A model generated the notes under the pieces. It searched no databases. It was not told the origin of the DNA and worked only from the letters and a program-made list of their open reading frames with translations. Source: Gemmobacter denitrificans (GTDB taxonomy: Bacteria; Pseudomonadota; Alphaproteobacteria; Rhodobacterales; Rhodobacteraceae). From it: DNA of 64,000 bases. The position numbers were made by a program, and so were the translations under genes. Each line of letters opens with the position of its first letter. Position 1 is the stretch's first letter. The stretch is taken from assembly GCF_036964905.1 (NCBI RefSeq), contig NZ_JBALHR010000002.1:124001-188000 (forward strand). Reading direction: 5' to 3'. Shown piece by piece: positions 58,683 through 64,000 of this stretch.

Positions 58683-59186
58683 ATGGGCGAGACCCGCGCA
58701 ATCGACTTCAACCGCGCCGCCAAGTATTTCCTGCTGGTGGATTTCATCAAAGGCTTCGGTCTGGGCCTGCGCTACTTCTTTGCACCCAAGGCCACGCTGA
58801 ACTATCCGCATGAAAAGGGGCCGCTGTCGCCGCGCTTCCGCGGTGAACACGCGCTGCGCCGCTATCCCAATGGGGAAGAGCGCTGCATCGCCTGCAAGCT
58901 GTGCGAAGCTGTCTGCCCGGCGCAGGCCATCACCATTGATGCCGAACCGCGTGAAGATGGCAGCCGCCGCACCACGCGCTATGACATCGACATGACGAAG
59001 TGTATCTATTGCGGCTTTTGTCAGGAGGCCTGCCCGGTGGATGCCATTGTCGAAGGCCCGAATTTCGAATTCTCGACCGAGACGCGCGAAGAACTCTACT
59101 ATGACAAGGCCCGCCTTCTGGCCAACGGTGCCCGCTGGGAAGCCGAGATCGCGCGGAACCTTGAACTTGACGCGCCTTACCGGTAA
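58683..59186 (+). CDS. nuoI: NADH-quinone oxidoreductase subunit I
   Basis: Bears clusters N6a and N6b. 167 residues with two ferredoxin motifs, RCIACKLCEAVCPAQAITI and KCIYCGFCQEACPVDAIVE, each followed by a Pro. N-terminal amphipathic helix IDFNRAAKYFLLVDFIKGFG docks to the membrane arm. The ATG just after the nuoH stop is used. Confidence 0.97.
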   Translation: MGETRAIDFNRAAKYFLLVDFIKGFGLGLRYFFAPKATLNYPHEKGPLSPRFRGEHALRRYPNGEERCIACKLCEAVCPAQAITIDAEPREDGSRRTTRYDIDMTKCIYCGFCQEACPVDAIVEGPNFEFSTETREELYYDKARLLANGARWEAEIARNLELDAPYR

Positions 59187-59192
59187 CTGGCC

Positions 59193-59603
59193 ATGACCGA
59201 AGATTTCACCAAGCTTTTCAAGACGATGATGGAGCAGGGACAGGAAATGGTCCGTGCCTTCAATCCGTCCTTGGAAACGATGCCGGTGAAGGGATTCGAG
59301 AACTTCTTCCCCACCATGACGAAAGACATGATGGAGATGTGGTTCGGCCGCACCTTCAACCGCGAGGGGCTGGATGCCAAGACCCGGCTTCTGGTCACCA
59401 TTGCGGCGCTGACGGTGCTGGGGGCCCATGCCGAGGCGCAGCTGAAGCTGACCATCCGGCACGCGCTGGAGGCGGGCGCCACCCAACGCGAGATTGCGGA
59501 AGTGATCTGGCAGATGAGCATGTTCGGCGGCCTGCCCGCCATGCAGAAGGCGCTTGAACAAGCCCAAGCCGTCTTTGCCGAAACCGAGGAGAAAAACGCA
59601 TGA
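59193..59603 (+). CDS. Carboxymuconolactone-decarboxylase-like protein in nuo operon
   Basis: 136-residue helical protein of the CMD/AhpD fold: LDAKTRLLVTIAALTVLGAH, AEAQLKLTIRHALEAGATQR, EIAEVIWQMSMFGGLPAMQK. The CxxC redox pair of AhpD is absent, so it is not an alkylhydroperoxidase; the decarboxylase function of CMD enzymes is also unlikely on context. It sits between nuoI and nuoJ, with an ATGA overlap to nuoJ. Possible assembly or accessory role. Confidence 0.85.
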   Translation: MTEDFTKLFKTMMEQGQEMVRAFNPSLETMPVKGFENFFPTMTKDMMEMWFGRTFNREGLDAKTRLLVTIAALTVLGAHAEAQLKLTIRHALEAGATQREIAEVIWQMSMFGGLPAMQKALEQAQAVFAETEEKNA

Positions 59604-60214
59604 GCGTTGCGGATTACGCCTTTTATTGCTTCGCCGTGGTGACGGTTTCGGCAGGCCTGATGGTCACCGTATCGCGCAACCCGGTGCATTCGGTGCTGTG
59701 GCTCATCCTGACTTTCCTGTCGGCGGCGGGGCTGTTCGTGCTTCTGGGCGCCGAATTCGTCGCCATGTTGCTGATCATCGTCTATGTCGGCGCCGTGGCG
59801 GTGCTGTTCCTGTTCGTCGTGATGATGCTTGATGTCGATTTCGCGGAATTGAAGGGCGAAATGGCGCGCACCATGCCGCTGGCGCTGCTGATCGGGGTGG
59901 TGATCCTGCTGCAATTCGGCATGGCCTATGCGGCCTGGACCCAGGCCGAAGGCGCGCAAGCGCTGCGTCAGGCCGTCACCCCCGCGATCAATGAGGTGGA
60001 GAACACCCGTGCGATCGGCCTGCTGATCTATGACAAGTATATCTACCTGTTCCAGACGGCGGGGCTGATCCTGCTGGTCGCGATGATCGGGGCCATCGTG
60101 CTGACCCTGCGCCACCGCAAGGACGTAAAGCGCCAGAACGTGCTGCATCAGATGTGGCGCGATCCGGCCAAGGCGATGGAACTGAAAGACGTCAAGCCGG
60201 GGCAGGGGCTGTAA
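59600..60214 (+). CDS. nuoJ: NADH-quinone oxidoreductase subunit J
   Basis: Membrane-arm subunit with a pi-bulge helix important for proton coupling. 204 residues, five helices: NPVHSVLWLILTFLSAAGLF, LLGAEFVAMLLIIVYVGAVA followed by VLFLFVVMMLDVD, and the last helix AGLILLVAMIGAIVLTL. Coupled to the preceding gene through ATGA. A 124-base gap with no gene separates it from nuoK. Confidence 0.96.
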   Translation: MSVADYAFYCFAVVTVSAGLMVTVSRNPVHSVLWLILTFLSAAGLFVLLGAEFVAMLLIIVYVGAVAVLFLFVVMMLDVDFAELKGEMARTMPLALLIGVVILLQFGMAYAAWTQAEGAQALRQAVTPAINEVENTRAIGLLIYDKYIYLFQTAGLILLVAMIGAIVLTLRHRKDVKRQNVLHQMWRDPAKAMELKDVKPGQGL

Positions 60215-60338
60215 GGAAAGCAGACCGGGCGGTGCATGCAAGCTGCTCGCCTACGAAAAATCCGAGGTCGGGTTTCCCTGGCTTCCACGCGGCAGGGCCG
60301 CAAACAGAACATACGGGCAAACACCCGGAGGGACGAGA

Positions 60339-60653
60339 ATGGTAGGACTGGAACATTACCTGACGGTGGCGGCGGCCTTGTTCGTCATTGGCATCTTCGG
60401 CATCTTCCTCAACCGGAAGAACGTGATCGTCATCCTGATGTCGATCGAACTGATGCTGCTGGCCGTGAACATCAACCTTGTCGCCTTCTCCTCCTCGGTG
60501 GTGGGGATGGGCGATCTGGTGGGGCAGGTCTTCACCATGTTCGTGCTGACCGTGGCCGCAGCCGAGGCTGCCATCGGCCTTGCGATCCTGGTCAGCTTCT
60601 TCCGCAACCGCGGCACCATCGATGTCGAAGACGCCAACGTGATGAAAGGCTGA
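60339..60653 (+). CDS. nuoK: NADH-quinone oxidoreductase subunit K
   Basis: Small proton-path subunit, 104 residues with three helices: LEHYLTVAAALFVIGIFGIF, then KNVIVILMSIELMLLAVNIN with the conserved Glu, and VFTMFVLTVAAAEAAIGLAI with a second conserved Glu. GGAGGGAC precedes the ATG. nuoL follows after 4 bases. Confidence 0.97.
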   Translation: MVGLEHYLTVAAALFVIGIFGIFLNRKNVIVILMSIELMLLAVNINLVAFSSSVVGMGDLVGQVFTMFVLTVAAAEAAIGLAILVSFFRNRGTIDVEDANVMKG

Positions 60654-60657
60654 CCGA

Positions 60658-62832
60658 ATGGCCACGATCATTCTTCTCGCGCCGCTGGTCGGCGCCCTGA
60701 TCTGCGGCTTCGGCTGGCGCTTTATTGGCGAACGGGCGGCCCAGATCCTTACCACCTCGATGATCTTTCTGGCGGCGCTGCTGTCCTGGATCATCTTCCT
60801 GACCTTTGATGGCGAAACCACCCGGATCGTTCTGCTGCGCTGGATCGAAAGCGGGTCGCTGGCGACTGAATGGGCGATCCGGCTGGACCGGCTGACGGCG
60901 ATCATGCTGGTCGTCGTGAACTCGGTTTCGGCGCTCGTGCATCTGTACAGCTTTGGCTATATGGCGCATGACGACAACTGGCATGAAAGCGAGCATTACA
61001 AGGCGCGCTTCTTCGCCTATCTGTCCTTCTTCACCTTTGCCATGCTGACGCTGGTCACCAGCGACAACCTTGTGCAGATGTTCTTCGGCTGGGAAGGCGT
61101 GGGTGTGGCCTCCTACCTGCTGATCGGCTTCTACTATCGCAAGCCTTCGGCCAATGCGGCGGCGATGAAGGCCTTCATCGTGAACCGGGTCGGTGACTTC
61201 GGCTTTGCGCTTGGCATTTTCGGCCTGTTCTTCCTGACCGATAGCATCCGCTTTGACGATGTCTTTGCCGCTGGCCCGCAACTGGCCGAAACCACGATCA
61301 CCTTCCTGTGGACGGAGTGGAACGCGGCAAACCTGATTGGTGTGCTGCTGTTCATCGGGGCCATGGGCAAATCGGCCCAGCTTGGCCTGCACACCTGGTT
61401 GCCCGATGCGATGGAAGGCCCGACCCCGGTGTCGGCGCTGATCCACGCGGCCACCATGGTGACGGCGGGGGTGTTCCTGGTCTGCCGCATGTCGCCGATC
61501 TATGAGTATGCACCCGATGCCCAGACCATGATCGTGGTTATCGGGGCCAGCAGCGCCTTTGTCGCCGCGACCATCGGCCTTGTGCAGAATGACATCAAGC
61601 GTGTGATCGCCTATTCGACCATGTCGCAGCTGGGCTACATGTTCGTGGCGGCGGGTGTGGGCGTCTATTCGGTGGCGATGTTCCACCTCTTCACCCATGC
61701 CTTCTTCAAGGCGATGCTGTTCCTTGGGGCTGGTTCGGTGATCCATGCCACCCATCACGAACAGGACATGCGCAACTATGGCGGTCTGCGGAAGAAGATC
61801 CCGGTGACCTTCTGGGCCATGATGATCGGCACGCTGGCCATTACCGGCGTGGGTATCCCGCTGACGCATTTCGGCTTTGCCGGCTTCCTGTCGAAGGACG
61901 CGGTGATCGAAAGCGCCTTTGTCGGGTCGCAATATGCCTTCTGGCTCCTGGTTGTGGCGGCCTGCTTCACCAGCTTCTACAGCTGGCGGCTGATGTTCCT
62001 GACCTTCTACGGCGAAAGCCGCGCGCATGGTCATGACCACGGCCACGGCCATGACCACGGTCACGGTCACCACGAGCCGCATGAAAGCCCGATGGTCATG
62101 CTGATCCCGCTGGGGGTTCTGGCGCTTGGCGCGATCTTCTCGGGGATGCTGTGGTACAACGTCTTCTTCGGCAAGGAAGAGGCAATGCGGGCCTGGTTCG
62201 GGATGGAACCTGCCGCCCATGCCACGGAACATGCCGCACCCGAGGGGCAAGCCGTCACAGCAGAGGCTGACGGTTCCGGCCACGCGGAAGCCGCCCCTGC
62301 AGAAGGCCACGGCACTGCGGCCGAAGGCCATGCGGATGCGGCGGTGGCCGCCGATGCAGGGCATACCGCAGCCGTGGCACCGAAAGGCGCGATCTTCCTT
62401 GGCCCGGACAACCACATGATCCACGCGGCGCATGAGGTGCCGAAATGGGTCAAGGTTTCGCCCTTCATCGCCATGCTGATCGGCCTGTTCACCGCCTGGC
62501 TGTTCTATATCAAGAACCCCAGCCTGCCGCGCCGTCTGGCCGAAGCGCAGCGCCCGCTCTACGAATTCCTGCTGAACAAGTGGTATTTCGACGAGCTGTA
62601 CAACGCCATCTTCGTCGTTCCTGCCAAATGGCTGGGCAACTTCCTGTGGAAGAAAGGCGATGGTGCGGTGATTGACGGGGCGATCAACGGGGTTGCCATG
62701 GGTGTGATCCCGATGGTGACGCGCTTCGTGAACCGCCTGCAGTCGGGCTACATCTTCCACTACGCATTCGCCATGGTTCTGGGCATCGCCGCCCTGATCA
62801 CTTGGATGTCGCTCTCGGGGGGCGCGCACTAA
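60658..62832 (+). CDS. nuoL: NADH-quinone oxidoreductase subunit L, with His-rich insert
   Basis: Largest antiporter-like pump subunit. 724 residues with the family helices: FFGWEGVGVASYLLIGFYYR, TWLPDAMEGPTPVSALIHAA, VIAYSTMSQLGYMFVAAGVG, and HAFFKAMLFLGAGSVIHATH. Beyond the pump core a cytoplasmic or periplasmic loop at residues ~457-479 contains HGHDHGHGHDHGHGHHEPH, ten His in 19 residues, and a later Ala/Glu/His-rich segment spans ~519-577. The insert suggests metal binding, although its use in complex I is unknown. One-base overlap with nuoM. Confidence 0.96.
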   Translation: MATIILLAPLVGALICGFGWRFIGERAAQILTTSMIFLAALLSWIIFLTFDGETTRIVLLRWIESGSLATEWAIRLDRLTAIMLVVVNSVSALVHLYSFGYMAHDDNWHESEHYKARFFAYLSFFTFAMLTLVTSDNLVQMFFGWEGVGVASYLLIGFYYRKPSANAAAMKAFIVNRVGDFGFALGIFGLFFLTDSIRFDDVFAAGPQLAETTITFLWTEWNAANLIGVLLFIGAMGKSAQLGLHTWLPDAMEGPTPVSALIHAATMVTAGVFLVCRMSPIYEYAPDAQTMIVVIGASSAFVAATIGLVQNDIKRVIAYSTMSQLGYMFVAAGVGVYSVAMFHLFTHAFFKAMLFLGAGSVIHATHHEQDMRNYGGLRKKIPVTFWAMMIGTLAITGVGIPLTHFGFAGFLSKDAVIESAFVGSQYAFWLLVVAACFTSFYSWRLMFLTFYGESRAHGHDHGHGHDHGHGHHEPHESPMVMLIPLGVLALGAIFSGMLWYNVFFGKEEAMRAWFGMEPAAHATEHAAPEGQAVTAEADGSGHAEAAPAEGHGTAAEGHADAAVAADAGHTAAVAPKGAIFLGPDNHMIHAAHEVPKWVKVSPFIAMLIGLFTAWLFYIKNPSLPRRLAEAQRPLYEFLLNKWYFDELYNAIFVVPAKWLGNFLWKKGDGAVIDGAINGVAMGVIPMVTRFVNRLQSGYIFHYAFAMVLGIAALITWMSLSGGAH

Positions 62833-64000
62833 TGGAAAACGTCCTTTCCATCATCACCTTCATCCCGGCTGTGGCTGCCGCCGTTCTGGCGCTGTTCCTG
62901 CGCGGCGATGATGCGGCGGCGCAGCGCAATGCCAAATGGGTTGCGCTGCTGGCCACCTCGGCCACCTTCCTGTTGTCGCTGACCATTCTGTCGGGCTTTG
63001 ATCCGGCGAACACCGGCATGCAGTTCGTCGAGGAATATGACTGGATCCTTGGCCTGAAATACAAGATGGGCGTGGATGGCATTTCGGTGCTGTTCGTCAT
63101 GCTGACCACCTTCCTGATGCCGATCACCATCGCTTCGTGCTGGAGCGTGGAAAATCGGGTGAAGGAATACATGATTGCCTTCCTGCTGCTGGAAACGCTG
63201 ATGCTGGGCGTGTTCTGTGCGCTGGATCTGGTGCTGTTCTACCTGTTCTTCGAAGCCGGTCTGATCCCGATGTTCCTGATCATCGGCATCTGGGGCGGGA
63301 AAGAGCGGATCTATGCGGCCTTCAAGTTCTTCCTCTACACCTTCCTTGGGTCGGTGCTGATGCTGGTGGCGATGATCGCCATGTATGTCGATGCGGGCAC
63401 CACTGATATTGTCGTGCTGCTGAAGCATGACTTTGCATCGGAAACGCTCGCACTTGGCGGGTTCCAGATCGTTGGCGGCTTGCAGACCATCCTGTTCCTG
63501 GCTTTCTTCGCCAGCTTTGCGGTGAAGATGCCGATGTGGCCGGTGCATACCTGGTTGCCGGACGCCCACGTTCAGGCCCCGACCGCTGGGTCGGTGGTGC
63601 TGGCGGCGATCCTGCTGAAGATGGGCGGCTATGGCTTCCTGCGCTTCAGCCTGCCGATGTTCCCGGTTGGCGCCGATGTGATGAGCGGTGTGGTCCTGTG
63701 GATGTCGGCCATTGCCATCGTCTATACCAGCCTTGTCGCGCTGGCCCAGAATGACATGAAGAAGCTGATCGCCTATTCGTCGGTCGCGCATATGGGCTAT
63801 GTCACCATGGGGATCTTTGCGGCGAACCAGCAAGGCATTGACGGCGCGATCTTCCAGATGCTGTCGCACGGCTTCATCTCGGGCGCGCTGTTCCTGTGTG
63901 TGGGTGTGATCTATGACCGGATGCATACCCGCGAAATCGATGCCTATGGCGGGCTTGTCATCCGCATGCCGGCCTACGCGCTGATCTTCATGTTCTTCAC
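62832..64000 (+). CDS. nuoM: NADH-quinone oxidoreductase subunit M, 3'-truncated by window
   Basis: Second antiporter-like pump subunit. The first 389 codons are present and run off the right edge; the full protein is expected to be ~500 residues. Recognised by DWILGLKYKMGVDGISVLFV, then FFEAGLIPMFLIIGIWGGKE, PVHTWLPDAHVQAPTAGSVV and LIAYSSVAHMGYVTMGIFAA. No stop codon occurs in frame before the edge. nuoN is expected to follow. Confidence 0.95.
   Translation, partial: MENVLSIITFIPAVAAAVLALFLRGDDAAAQRNAKWVALLATSATFLLSLTILSGFDPANTGMQFVEEYDWILGLKYKMGVDGISVLFVMLTTFLMPITIASCWSVENRVKEYMIAFLLLETLMLGVFCALDLVLFYLFFEAGLIPMFLIIGIWGGKERIYAAFKFFLYTFLGSVLMLVAMIAMYVDAGTTDIVVLLKHDFASETLALGGFQIVGGLQTILFLAFFASFAVKMPMWPVHTWLPDAHVQAPTAGSVVLAAILLKMGGYGFLRFSLPMFPVGADVMSGVVLWMSAIAIVYTSLVALAQNDMKKLIAYSSVAHMGYVTMGIFAANQQGIDGAIFQMLSHGFISGALFLCVGVIYDRMHTREIDAYGGLVIRMPAYALIFMFF

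Noticed and set aside
60592..62829. Minus-strand open frame (~745 codons) over nuoL
   Set aside because: Antisense to nuoL; His/Asp/Gln-rich translation without motifs.

Overview
This looks like ordinary chromosome from an alphaproteobacterium of the family Rhodobacteraceae (order Rhodobacterales). The evidence is: uniformly high G+C; an NADH dehydrogenase (nuo) operon interrupted by small accessory genes as in Rhodobacter; a DUF5337 gene beside nuoE; a RibBX-type riboflavin gene; an LdtR-type MarR regulator; and promoters whose -10 boxes read TAGGTT, TAGGTC or TAGCTC. The genus cannot be fixed from the sequence. No phage, insertion sequence, integrase, CRISPR array, tRNA or rRNA gene was seen.

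Layout. 1-4.1 kb: the end of a Lol lipoprotein-release permease, lolD, a cytochrome c lipoprotein, a TetR regulator divergent from a membrane protein that seems frameshifted, and an LdtR-like regulator. 4.1-8.7 kb: a leftward capsule set, kpsS, an outer-membrane exporter and kpsC. 8.9-15.6 kb: riboflavin genes ribE, ribB and ribH plus nusB, split by a block holding a BCCT-like transporter, an SMP-30-like periplasmic protein and an XRE regulator. 15.6-19.1 kb: small envelope proteins, a DUF481 protein, a probable 6S RNA and a manganese-dependent pyrophosphatase. 19.2-28.3 kb: an FAD dehydrogenase, apt with two membrane-linked partners, a GNAT enzyme, an EcsC protein, ptsP and lysC. 28.4-39.8 kb is the most accessory-looking stretch: an RTX-like repeat protein, a bestrophin, purD, a glycine/cysteine-tailed protein, a 600-residue membrane protein with 48-residue repeats, xseA, two tandem secreted paralogues, an AlkB-type monooxygenase and a YhhN protein. 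39.8-48.9 kb: ftsY, a DMT transporter, yciB, an NTF2-like protein, a Zur-box-linked COG0523 GTPase, dnaX-ybaB-recR, an M23 peptidase homologue and a saccharopine dehydrogenase homologue.

49.4-64 kb is the nuo operon, nuoA to nuoM, for proton-pumping complex I. The hydrophilic modules (B-G, I) and the membrane arm (A, H, J-M) are interleaved with DUF5337, two small lipoproteins and a carboxymuconolactone-decarboxylase-like gene. nuoM runs off the right edge.

I found no clearly new multi-gene system. The points most worth a second look are: the Zur-type palindrome at the COG0523 GTPase; the GATAC repeats that argue for a later start of the XRE regulator; the probable 6S RNA; the 48-residue repeats; the homopolymer frameshift near 3.4 kb; the leaderless-looking promoters; and the histidine-rich NuoL insert.
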